From NCBI RefSeq assembly GCF_022414535.1, contig NZ_JADWYM010000032.1, forward strand, positions 18,361 to 82,360: 64,000 nt of DNA, in the 5' to 3' direction. Source of the stretch: Streptomyces sp. MUM 2J. GTDB lineage: Bacteria; Actinomycetota; Actinomycetes; Streptomycetales; Streptomycetaceae. Below, one piece after another: positions 36,602 through 44,819 of this stretch. A model generated the notes under the pieces. The model saw only the letters and a list, made by a program, of their open reading frames with translations, had not been told where the DNA came from and ran no database searches. Positions within the stretch are counted from its first letter, which is position 1. Each line of letters starts with the position of its first letter. The position numbers were made by a program, and so were the translations under genes.

Positions 36602-36924
36602 GAACCCAGGCTACGAGTCCTGACCTCCGGCTTCGCGGTGTCGCACCCGTGTGGGGGTCCCGTCGGTGCCGGACGGATCGAGCGGCACGCGCGCGGCCGG
36701 CGACGCGGCACGTACCGCCCGGGCACCGGCGACCGGGGGACGGAGGAAGGGCGGTGGGTGCCGACCGCGGCCGGCGGGGCGCACGTGCACGACCCCGCGG
36801 ATCGCACCGCCGCGCCGGGTCCGGGTGGGGACGGCCCGGGGGCGCCGGGCCGGGCCGCGGACTGCTCCCGCCCGGCCGCTGCCGGCGGTACCGGCCAGGC
36901 CTCCGCAGGTGACCGCGCGGACCG
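36602..36924. other. Interval without recognised gene
   Basis: About 320 bp of GC-rich DNA between the phosphatase start and the aminotransferase stop. It should hold the phosphatase promoter; I recognise no coding sequence or palindrome of note. Confidence 0.5.
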
Positions 36925-38133
36925 CTACTGCCGGTACCCGCCCAGGAATCTCCCGATCCTCCCGATGGCCGCCTCCAGGTCGTCGGCGTGGGGGAGCGTC
37001 AGGATGCGGAAGTGGTCGGGGGCCGGCCAGTTGAAGCCGGTGCCCTGGACGACCTGGATCTTCTCGCGCAGCAGCAGGTCCAGGACGAACCTCTCATCGT
37101 CGTGGATCCGGTGGACGGCGGGGTCCAGACGGGGGAAGGCGTACAGCGCGCCCTTCGGCTTCACGCAGGACACGCCGGGGATCTCGTTGAGCTTCTCCCA
37201 GGCGACGTCGCGCTGTTCGCGCAGCCGGCCGCCGGGCGCGGTCAGCTCGCGGACGGACTGGCGCCCGCCGAGGGCTGCCTGGATGGCGTACTGGGCGGGC
37301 GCGTTGGCGCACAGGCGCATGGAGGCCAGCATGGTCAGGCCCTCCAGGTAGTCGCGCGCGTGCTGCTTGGGGCCCGTCACCACCAGCCAGCCCGAGCGGA
37401 AGCCCGCCACCCGGTACGTCTTGGACAAGCCGCAGAAGGTGAGGACGACGAGGTCGGGGGCGAGGGCGGCGGCCGAGTGGTGCACGGCGTCGTCGTAGAG
37501 GATCTGGTCGTAGATCTCGTCGGCGAGGACCATCAGGCCGTGCCGTCGGGCCAGGTCGAGGATGCCCTCGACGATCTCCCTGGGGTACACCGCTCCCGTG
37601 GGGTTGTTGGGGTTGATGATCACGACGGCCTTGGTGCGGTCCGTGATCTTCGAGGCCATGTCGGCCAGGTCCGGATACCACTCCGCCTGCTCGTCGCACA
37701 GGTAGTGGACCGCCTTGCCGCCCGCCAGTGTCGTCACCGCCGTCCAGAGGGGGAAGTCCGGCGCGGGCACGAGGATCTCGTCGCCGTCCTCCACCAGCGC
37801 CTGCACCGCCATCGACACCAGCTCGCTGACGCCGTTGCCGAGGAAGACGTCGTCCACGCCGACCTCCAGGCCCAGGTTCTGGTAGCGCTGGGCGACCGCG
37901 CGGCGGGCGGAGAGGATGCCGCGCGAGTCGGTGTAGCCGTGTGCCCGGGGGAGCATGCGGATCATGTCCTGGAGGATCTCCTCCGGCGCCTCGAAGCCGA
38001 AGAGGGCCGGGTTCCCCGTGTTGAGGCGCAGCACGCTGTGGCCGGCCTCCTCCAGGGCGTCGGCGTGCTCGATCACCGGTCCGCGGATCTCGTAGCAGAC
38101 CTCGCTGAGTTTGTTCGACTGCCGGAACTCCAT
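36925..38133 (-). CDS. PLP-dependent aminotransferase (AlaA/AlaT-like)
   Basis: 402 codons from ATG 38133. Class I aminotransferase: LNTGNPALFGFEAP near the N-terminus, INPNNPTGAVYPREIV, LADEIYDQILYDD with the cofactor-contacting Asp and Tyr, the PLP Lys in FCGLSKTYRVAGFRSGW, and the substrate Arg in FRILTLP. Closest to the alanine:2-oxoglutarate aminotransferases. Divergent from an HxlR regulator, with two operator-like repeats between them, so probably controlled by it. Confidence 0.92.
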   Translation of the reverse strand: MEFRQSNKLSEVCYEIRGPVIEHADALEEAGHSVLRLNTGNPALFGFEAPEEILQDMIRMLPRAHGYTDSRGILSARRAVAQRYQNLGLEVGVDDVFLGNGVSELVSMAVQALVEDGDEILVPAPDFPLWTAVTTLAGGKAVHYLCDEQAEWYPDLADMASKITDRTKAVVIINPNNPTGAVYPREIVEGILDLARRHGLMVLADEIYDQILYDDAVHHSAAALAPDLVVLTFCGLSKTYRVAGFRSGWLVVTGPKQHARDYLEGLTMLASMRLCANAPAQYAIQAALGGRQSVRELTAPGGRLREQRDVAWEKLNEIPGVSCVKPKGALYAFPRLDPAVHRIHDDERFVLDLLLREKIQVVQGTGFNWPAPDHFRILTLPHADDLEAAIGRIGRFLGGYRQ

Positions 38134-38160
38134 GCGCCGTCCCTCCGGAATCTGACGTTG

Positions 38161-38196
38161 CTTGGTTTTACCAAGTGGGAGCTTGGAAAGTCCAAC
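38161..38196. promoter_or_regulatory. Tandem TTGG-N7-CCAA operators between aminotransferase and HxlR regulator
   Basis: CTTGGTTTTACCAAG (38161-38175, perfect) and CTTGGAAAGTCCAAC (38182-38196, one mismatch) are centred 21 bp apart in a 84-bp divergent interval. The second overlaps the likely -35 of the regulator gene. A tandem pair two helical turns apart suggests two dimers of the adjacent HxlR protein. Confidence 0.65.
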
Positions 38197-38217
38197 AACA
38201 TGTCTAGACTGCGTCGC

Positions 38218-38856
38218 ATGTCTCCTCGCCGAAGCTACGACCAGTACTGTTCCGCAGCACGCGCCCTCGACGTCGTCGGCGACCGCTGGACCCTGCTGAT
38301 CGTCCGGGAGCTGCTCGCCGGGCCGCGCCGCTACACCGACCTGCACGCGGACCTGCCGGGGGTGAGCACCGACGTCCTCGCCTCGCGGCTGAAGGACATG
38401 GAGCGCGACGGGCTCGCGGAGCGACACCGGCTGCCGCCGCCCGGCGCCGTGTACGTCTACGAACTCACCGGGCGCGGCAGGGAGCTGCTGCCCGTGCTGC
38501 AGGCCCTCGGGGTCTGGGGGCAGGCCGAGCTGGCGGAGCGGCGGCCCACCGACGCGGTGCGCGCGCACTGGTTCGCACTGCCGCTGCTCAGGGAGCTGGA
38601 GCGAAGGGCGGGCTGGGCCGGACTCGTCGAGGTCCGGCTGGAGGAAGGGGTCTTCCACCTCCATGTCGGCGCCCCGGACACGCCGGTCTACGGCGACGGG
38701 CCGGCTCCCGGGGAGCCCGACGCCCGGCTGGTCCTGGATTCGGCGACGTGCACGGCCCTGGCCCGCGGGGAGCTGGGGCTGGCCGGCGCGGTGCGCGACG
38801 GGCGGGTCGAGGTACAGGGCGACGGCGCGCCCGCCAAGGAACTCCGGGAGACGTGA
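38218..38856 (+). CDS. HxlR-family regulator with C-terminal SCP2-like domain
   Basis: 212 codons from ATG 38218. TAGACT at 38204-38209 lies eight bases before this ATG, which suggests a leaderless start; ATG 38200 would add six residues. Residues 5-100 are a winged-helix HxlR domain (YDQYCSAARALDVVGDRWTL, ADLPGVSTDVLASRLKDMER). The last 90 residues (LEEGVFHLHVGAPDTPVYG, RLVLDSATCTALARGELGLA) resemble an SCP2/sterol-carrier ligand domain, which may sense a lipid-like effector. Divergent from the aminotransferase it probably controls. Confidence 0.88.
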   Translation: MSPRRSYDQYCSAARALDVVGDRWTLLIVRELLAGPRRYTDLHADLPGVSTDVLASRLKDMERDGLAERHRLPPPGAVYVYELTGRGRELLPVLQALGVWGQAELAERRPTDAVRAHWFALPLLRELERRAGWAGLVEVRLEEGVFHLHVGAPDTPVYGDGPAPGEPDARLVLDSATCTALARGELGLAGAVRDGRVEVQGDGAPAKELRET

Positions 38857-39004
38857 CGAGCCCGCCGCACCATCGGTGCGGCGGGCCCTCGTGGCGTCGG
38901 TTCCCGCCGCACCCGGTGGTGCAGCGGGCCCTGATGACGTCACGTCGTCCAACGGGTTGTCATCCGGCGAAGTGGCATCCGAAGGGGTGCCGCCCGGCGG
39001 GGTG

Positions 39005-39817
39005 TCACCCGGCCGGCGGCACTCGCGAGGGCCTGCCCGAGCCGCGTGTCAGCACGTACCCCCCGATGCCCGCGAGCGCGGCCAGCATGCCGCCGATCGC
39101 GGTCCACACCCAGCGGTCTGTCCACCAGCCGGAGGACCAGCCGTCCTCGGGGTCGATCGCCGACAGCACCGCGGAGCCCGGCTTGCCGTCACCTGAGTCC
39201 TCGTTCGCCGAGGTCACCGCGATACCCGGCACCAGCGGCTTCGCCAGCGAGCCGTCCACCGCCGCCGCGCCGCCGATGTCCTTGGACTCCACGCGCACCT
39301 CGGCGCTGACGGGCAGACCGAGGTCGTCCTGGGTCAGGCCCACCACGGTCAGCCGGATGTAGTACGTCCCCGGCAGCGGGTCGTCCGCCCACGGCTCCGA
39401 CCAGGACCGCACCGTGCGCAGCGTGCAGGACAGCCCGACCGTGGCGCCGCCCGGGGCGGCGGTGCGGGTCTGCGCACCGTACTGGCAGGCCTGGCGGCGC
39501 CGCAGTCCGTCGTACACGTCGACCTGCCACGTCTGGCGGCCCGACTGCGACGGAGGCAGCTTCACCGTCGCCGTGACCGTGGGCCGCTGGCCGATGTCCG
39601 CGGGGAACGACCAGTACAGGTAGTCACCCGTGGAACCGCTCGCGGTCGCCGTCTGTCCCTGCTCCGTCTCCGCCGCGGTGCGGAAGGAGGTGCCCGCCTC
39701 GGTCGGCGCCCCACTGCCGCCCGACGGCTCGGGCGAGGGGGAGGAGTCGGCTGCCGCCGGGCCGGCGGCCAGGCCGAGGGCGAGCAGTGCGGCGCTCAGC
39801 GCCTTGGTGATACGCAT
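39005..39817 (-). CDS. Secreted/anchored hypothetical protein paired with VWA protein
   Basis: 270 codons from ATG 39817, overlapping the upstream stop by one base (TGATG). Signal peptide (LSAALLALGLAAGPAAADS), a Ser/Pro/Gly-rich stretch, a beta-rich extracellular domain (GDYLYWSFPADIGQRP, WQVDVYDGLRRRQACQ, GTYYIRLTVVGLTQDDLGL), and a C-terminal membrane segment (VWTAIGGMLAALAGIGGYVL) with a basic tail. Two cysteines could form a disulfide. Not a family I can name; the coupling shows it works with the VWA protein at the cell surface. Confidence 0.8.
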   Translation of the reverse strand: MRITKALSAALLALGLAAGPAAADSSPSPEPSGGSGAPTEAGTSFRTAAETEQGQTATASGSTGDYLYWSFPADIGQRPTVTATVKLPPSQSGRQTWQVDVYDGLRRRQACQYGAQTRTAAPGGATVGLSCTLRTVRSWSEPWADDPLPGTYYIRLTVVGLTQDDLGLPVSAEVRVESKDIGGAAAVDGSLAKPLVPGIAVTSANEDSGDGKPGSAVLSAIDPEDGWSSGWWTDRWVWTAIGGMLAALAGIGGYVLTRGSGRPSRVPPAG

Positions 39818-41079
39818 CAGTTGGTCCTCCACACCGCGACTCGCCAGCGTGACAGCCAGCCCCACACCAGTCCGCCCAGGAAGCCGGCGACGACCAGCGC
39901 GCCCAGCAGCCACCAGCCGCGGCCCAGCCCGAACGAGGCCACGTCGCCCGCCGGGGACGGGCCGTCCACCACGTCCACGGTCAGCTCCAGCGGCAGGCCC
40001 GGTGTGCTCTTCACCCCGGCCGCCGCCGCGAAGGAGTGCGTGACCTGCAGGCACACCGTCTCGGCGGGCGTCTCCTCGTCGTCGCTCTCCGCCTTCGGAT
40101 ACCGCAGACCGGTGGAGACCACATCCGTACGGCCGTTGCCCGCGGCCTCGCCGCGCACGATCTCGCGGCCGTGCACCGTCACCGCGCGCAGCAGCACACC
40201 GTAGTCCGGGCTGACCGCGCGGTCCGCGGCCACGCTCACCGCCGCACGCAGCTCCTGGCCCGGCTCGACGTCCACCCGGTACCAGCGCTCCCGGCCGAAC
40301 TCCTCGCGGTCGGTGTACAGGCCGGACTTCAGGGTCGGTGCCTTGGCGCACTCCGCGGCGCCCTCGGTGGCCACCGGGGTGACCACGGGATCGGCCGCAC
40401 GGTCCACCAACTGGTTGACCCGGTCGGTGAGTTCGTTTGCGTGCTCGACGGAGGTGTACGTGCCGCCGGTCGCCTCGGCGATGCAGCTGAGCTGCTTGCG
40501 CATCTTCGCGTTCGGCACCAGGCCGAGTGTGTCGATGGTCAGGCCGATGCCCTTGGCCGCTATCTCACGGGCCACCTCGCACGGGTCGAGCGGGGCGCAG
40601 GTGTCCTCGCCGTCGCTGATCAGCACGATGCGCTTGGACCCCTCCCCGCCGTCGAGGTCGTCCGCCGCCCTCAGCAGTGCCGGGCCGATCGGCGTCCACC
40701 CGGTCGGCGTGAGGGTGGCCACCGCCGCCTTGGCCTCGGTCCGGTCCAGCGGGCCCACCGGGAACAGCTGTGCGGTGTCCTTGCAGCCGGTCTTCCGGTC
40801 GTCGCCGGGGTAGGTGGCGCCGAGGGTGCGTATGCCGAGCCGCACCTCCTCCGGGGTGGCGTCCAGCACCTCGTTGAACGCCTGCTTCGCCGCGGCCATC
40901 CGCGACTGCCCGTCGATGTCCTTCGCCCGCATCGAACCGCTGACGTCGATGACGAGATCGACCTTCGGTGCGTTGGCGGTGGTCTCGTCGGCGACCGCCC
41001 CCGCCGGGAACGCGAGCCCGGCCGCGAGCGCGGCGAGCAGGGCCCCCAGCCCTGCCGCCAGCCGTTGTCTTGTGATCAT
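39817..41079 (-). CDS. Secreted, membrane-anchored VWA-domain protein
   Basis: 420 codons from ATG 41079. Signal peptide ending PAGAVADE. The von Willebrand A domain (about residues 37-215) has the metal-adhesion site DVSGSM, the Thr in TLTPTGWTPIGPAL and the Asp in LISDGEDTCAP. A beta-rich domain (WYRVDVEPGQELRAAVSV) follows. A C-terminal transmembrane helix (WWLLGALVVAGFLGGLVWGW) anchors it. Metal-dependent protein binding outside the cell is expected. Forms an operon with the downstream secreted protein. Confidence 0.9.
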   Translation of the reverse strand: MITRQRLAAGLGALLAALAAGLAFPAGAVADETTANAPKVDLVIDVSGSMRAKDIDGQSRMAAAKQAFNEVLDATPEEVRLGIRTLGATYPGDDRKTGCKDTAQLFPVGPLDRTEAKAAVATLTPTGWTPIGPALLRAADDLDGGEGSKRIVLISDGEDTCAPLDPCEVAREIAAKGIGLTIDTLGLVPNAKMRKQLSCIAEATGGTYTSVEHANELTDRVNQLVDRAADPVVTPVATEGAAECAKAPTLKSGLYTDREEFGRERWYRVDVEPGQELRAAVSVAADRAVSPDYGVLLRAVTVHGREIVRGEAAGNGRTDVVSTGLRYPKAESDDEETPAETVCLQVTHSFAAAAGVKSTPGLPLELTVDVVDGPSPAGDVASFGLGRGWWLLGALVVAGFLGGLVWGWLSRWRVAVWRTN

Positions 41080-41457
41080 CGGCGGATCCTATTGACCGAA
41101 GCCGCTCCGCTTCAAAACGGACGTGGCCGTCAGGACCGCCCGGCGTCGCCCAACAGGCCCGCCGGCCAAGCCCGGTAGAACACAGCCAGGTTGACACCGC
41201 AGGGGATCCGGCCGTCCGCGGCCATCGCCTCCCTCTCGTCCGGTCTCACCGTGATCGCCCGGCCGAGCGCCCCGCGGCTTCCAGGGCACCGACGTGGTCG
41301 ACTCGCGCCGCCGGCGGAGCATCCCGGAGTCGAGCCCCACAGGAAGCCGACCTCTGCTCCCGCGCCGCCCGTGCCGGTCGACTCCCCGTGCGTTCGCCAC
41401 GGTACGGCACCACCCGGGTGAGCGATCGCGCCTGTGTGGCCATGATCTGATGATGCG
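41080..41457. other. Interval without recognised gene
   Basis: About 380 bp between the VWA gene start and the NIS synthetase stop. I find no domain, signal peptide or clear hairpin. It must hold the VWA operon promoter. Confidence 0.45.
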
Positions 41458-42987
41458 TCAGGTGTGGTGGCCGGTCGCCGCCTCCGGGCGGGGCAGGTGC
41501 GTCCACCGGTCGCCGCCGCCGGCGGACGAGAGCCGCATGAGCGTCAGCGCCTTCGCGGGCAGGGGCTGTTCGCGCAGTGCCCGGAGGTCGGGCGTGTCCG
41601 GCAGGTCCGGTCCGGCCGCTGCCAGCGCCGCCGCCAGGGCGGGGCCCGAGCCGGCCGTCGCCGCCAGCGAGCCCGCCACGAGGGAGCCGAACAGCTTGCG
41701 CCGCAGGGCGGCCACGTCATCGGTGACGATCCGCCCGGACAGCTCCGGCAGTGCGATGCCGTGCCGCGCCAGCCGGGCCGGGCCGACCCGGATGTCCGCC
41801 AGGTCGCGGTAGACCAGCCGCAGCGGCTCCCCCCGCCCCGACAGCACCACCAGCAGGTTCTGGCCGTGCGCCTCCAGCGCGACCCCCAGCTGGAGCAGCC
41901 GCAGCCCGACCGTGAGCGCGAGCCGCGCGAACGCGGCCGTCCAGGCCGCCGACCCGGTGAGCCCGGTGGCCGGCAACGCCGCCACCGGGACCACGTGCTC
42001 ACCCGGCCCCGCGTACCGCCGCGGCGACTCGCGCAGCACCGCCGCCAGGTCCGGGGAGCCCGCCGTGGCCGCGCCCAGCGTACGGGTGACGTGCAGCAAC
42101 CCACCGGTGCGGGCGGCGACGTCCTCCGCGAACGCCGACAGCGCCGCCGCCATCCGCACCGAACCCACGGAGATGTCCCGGACCGACGACGTCAGCCGTG
42201 CACTGAGCGCCGTCTTGACGTGCGGGCCCTCTGGCAGCGCGAGCGTGCGCACCGGCATCAGCGGATGCGCCGCGGGTCCCTCCACACACCCCCGCTCCAG
42301 CACGTGCTCCGCCTGCCAGGGATGCACCGGCAGCACCACCCGCCCCCGTTCCCTCAGCCATCGCGGCCAGGAGCCGGACACCAGGCACTCCTCCGCCGGA
42401 ACCGCCAGCAGGCCCAGCCGCACCACCGGCCGGTGCTCCGGGCCGTACGCGAGTTGATCGGCCACCGAAAAACCGGGCCGGGAACGGCAGTTGGGATGGT
42501 ATGGATGCCCGTCCACCACCTGCTGCTCCCATTCCCAGTCGGTCGCCGGCCACTCTTTCGGGCGATCCGGGTGATCCGAGCGGTCCGGACGGCCGGCCCG
42601 TGCCAGCGCCAACGAGGCGACGCTGTGGGCGAGTTCGGTGGCGAACACGGTCCCGTGCGGCACGGCGAGGGCGGCCATCAGCCGCTCCGGACGGTCGTAC
42701 GACACCCCGTCCAGCTCCACGGCCGGGACGCGATCGGCCGTCGCGTACGGGTCCGCGGCCGGGCCGTGCAGCCGTCGGCCGTCCGCCAGCCGTACGGTGA
42801 GGCCGCCCCCGGCGCTCTCGCGGCGCTCCACCCAGGGCAGCGGCTCATGGGCGAAGCCCCGCCACAGCCTGGTCAGCACGGCCGCACGGGCCCCCGGCAA
42901 CTGCCGGGTGAACTCCGTGACGAGACCGGGCCGTACCGCGGCCAGCTCGGCGGCGACCTCGTCCTCGGCGGTGGCAGGTCGGTGCAC
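41458..42987 (-). CDS. IucA/IucC-family NIS siderophore synthetase
   Basis: 509 codons from an ATG at 42987. NIS synthetase motifs: VVDGHPYHPNCRSRPGFS (the HPxHP ATP-binding site), LPVHPWQAEHVL, KTALSARLTSSVRDIS, EAHGQNLLVVLSG with a metal ligand, YRDLADIRVG and the FhuF-like C-terminal part. These enzymes join a carboxylate such as citrate or succinate to an amine or alcohol with ATP. Divergent from a second NIS synthetase, a hint of a two-step assembly; no amine-supplying genes are near. Confidence 0.93.
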   Translation of the reverse strand: MHRPATAEDEVAAELAAVRPGLVTEFTRQLPGARAAVLTRLWRGFAHEPLPWVERRESAGGGLTVRLADGRRLHGPAADPYATADRVPAVELDGVSYDRPERLMAALAVPHGTVFATELAHSVASLALARAGRPDRSDHPDRPKEWPATDWEWEQQVVDGHPYHPNCRSRPGFSVADQLAYGPEHRPVVRLGLLAVPAEECLVSGSWPRWLRERGRVVLPVHPWQAEHVLERGCVEGPAAHPLMPVRTLALPEGPHVKTALSARLTSSVRDISVGSVRMAAALSAFAEDVAARTGGLLHVTRTLGAATAGSPDLAAVLRESPRRYAGPGEHVVPVAALPATGLTGSAAWTAAFARLALTVGLRLLQLGVALEAHGQNLLVVLSGRGEPLRLVYRDLADIRVGPARLARHGIALPELSGRIVTDDVAALRRKLFGSLVAGSLAATAGSGPALAAALAAAGPDLPDTPDLRALREQPLPAKALTLMRLSSAGGGDRWTHLPRPEAATGHHT

Positions 42988-43079
42988 GATCGGGCTCCTC
43001 GGGTACGAGTAGGGCGTCAGGGCGGGTGGTGGCGGCGGCGATACTGATCGTCTCCGCCCGACATGACCGCAGGGAACGA

Positions 43080-44726
43080 GTGGAACGCGTGGACCTCATG
43101 CCCCAGGCCGCCGGCGACGACGCCGGGGCCCACGATGATGCCGCAGCCGCCACCGGCCCGCCCGCGCCGGCCCGCCTCGCCGCCCCGCCCGGTGCGTGCG
43201 TGCGGCCCGGCCCCGCCGCCGGCGGCCCGCGCGCCGGAGCCGCGGCCGACGCGTACGCGGCCGCCCCCCTGCTCAACTGTCTCCTGCGGGAGGTGGCCCG
43301 GCCGGTTTCCGGTGAGGACGGCCGCCCCGTGTACCGGCTGCCCGGCACGGGCCGGCTGCTGCGGGTGCGCGGCACCCGCCGGCCCGCCGACCCGGAACTG
43401 GGCACGGACGACGGCTGGCGCCTGCTCGGCCACGCCGACCTCGTCGCGCTCGTCGCCGAGGAACTCCTCCGGCACACCGGCCTGCCCAACCGCGAACTTC
43501 CCGCCGAGATGGCCGACAGCCGGGACGCCGTCGCCGCGCTGCTCGGCGCCCGCGCCCGCGCGGCCCCACCCGAGGACCACTACCTGCGATCCGAGCAGTC
43601 CCTGATCACCGGTCACCCCCACCACCCCGCCCCCAAGGCCCGCGGTGGCCGCCCGGCGGCGACCTGGCTCCCGTACGCGCCCGAGGCACACGCCCGCTTC
43701 CCGCTCGTCCTGCTCGGACTGCGCGAGGACGCCGTCGTCGAGGACGGCGACACGACCGCCCTGGACGCCCTCGGCACCGCCCCGCCCGGCTACCGGCTGC
43801 TGCCGGCCCACCCCTGGCAGCTCGACCTCGTCGGCCACCGCCTGACGGCGGCCTTCGCGGACGGCCGGCTCGTCCGGCTCGGCACGACCACGTCCGAGGC
43901 CTGGCCGACCGCCGCGATCCGCACGCTGTACGCGCCGCAGGAGGACCTGTTCGTCAAGTTCAGCCTCGACGTGCGCATCACCAACGACATCCGCCGGCTG
44001 TGGCGGCACGACCTGCTGAGGCTGCGCCACGCCGACCGGGCCGCCGCGCACGCGGTCGCGTCGGCCCGCGGTCCCGCCGCATGGCTGAGCGACCGCGGGT
44101 ACCGCACCGCCGCCTTCGCCTTCGAGGAACTCGCCGTCCTGGCCCGGGAGGGACTCCACGACCGGCTGCTGCCCGGCGCGACCCCGCTGCTCGCCGCCGG
44201 TCTGGTGGAGGACTTCCCGGGCAGCCCCCTCGCCGCCGCCCCCGACCCGGCCGCCTGGTGGGAGGCCTACCTCGCCGCCGTCGTCCCCCCGGCCCTGACC
44301 GCCTACGCCGACCACGGCGTCGTCCTGGAGGCACACCTGCAGAACACGCTGGTCGCCGTGGACGCCTGCGGGACGCCCGTGCAAGCCCTCTTCCGGGACG
44401 CCGAGGGCGTGAAACTGCTGTCGGACGTCGGCCGGGCGGCCGGGTGGAAGCGGCTGGTGTACTGCCTCGTCGTCAACCACCTCACGGAGGTCGCCGGGGC
44501 ACTCGCCGAGCACCACCCCGGCCTGGACCCCTGGCCGGCCGCGCGCCGGGAGTTCGCCCGGCACCGGCTGCCCGAGACCGCCGCACTGCTCGACGCCCCG
44601 ACCCTGCCGGGCAAGACGAACCTGCTGCTGCGCTGGACCGGCGCCGACGGCGGCGACGCCCGCTACCGGCCCCTGCCCAACCCACTGGCGCAACCGCCGA
44701 CCCGGGGGCCGGGCCCCGGCGCGTGA
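43080..44726 (+). CDS. IucA/IucC-family NIS siderophore synthetase (second)
   Basis: 548 codons from GTG 43080, with AGGGA six bases upstream; ATG 43098 is possible. Motifs: LITGHPHHPAPKARGG (HPxHPxxK), LLPAHPWQLDL, KFSLDVRITNDIRRL, LEAHLQNTLVAVD, FRDAEGVKLL. The Lys in the first motif is present here but replaced in the divergent partner, so the two belong to different subtypes. An Ala-rich N-terminal 50 residues is likely disordered. No iron box (TTAGGTTAGGCTAACCTAA type) is visible in the 92-bp interval. Confidence 0.92.
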   Translation: MERVDLMPQAAGDDAGAHDDAAAATGPPAPARLAAPPGACVRPGPAAGGPRAGAAADAYAAAPLLNCLLREVARPVSGEDGRPVYRLPGTGRLLRVRGTRRPADPELGTDDGWRLLGHADLVALVAEELLRHTGLPNRELPAEMADSRDAVAALLGARARAAPPEDHYLRSEQSLITGHPHHPAPKARGGRPAATWLPYAPEAHARFPLVLLGLREDAVVEDGDTTALDALGTAPPGYRLLPAHPWQLDLVGHRLTAAFADGRLVRLGTTTSEAWPTAAIRTLYAPQEDLFVKFSLDVRITNDIRRLWRHDLLRLRHADRAAAHAVASARGPAAWLSDRGYRTAAFAFEELAVLAREGLHDRLLPGATPLLAAGLVEDFPGSPLAAAPDPAAWWEAYLAAVVPPALTAYADHGVVLEAHLQNTLVAVDACGTPVQALFRDAEGVKLLSDVGRAAGWKRLVYCLVVNHLTEVAGALAEHHPGLDPWPAARREFARHRLPETAALLDAPTLPGKTNLLLRWTGADGGDARYRPLPNPLAQPPTRGPGPGA

Positions 44727-44819
44727 ATCCGTGGCGGCCGGACGCCTGGGCGGTCCCGCGCCGCCCCCGAAGAGCCTGAACCCCCCGGGCGCACCCGGAG
44801 TCTCCGAGAGGCGGCGGGC

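Noticed and set aside
42988..43079. Iron box for the NIS synthetase pair
   Set aside because: I looked for the DmdR/IdeR consensus on both strands of the divergent interval and found no acceptable match.
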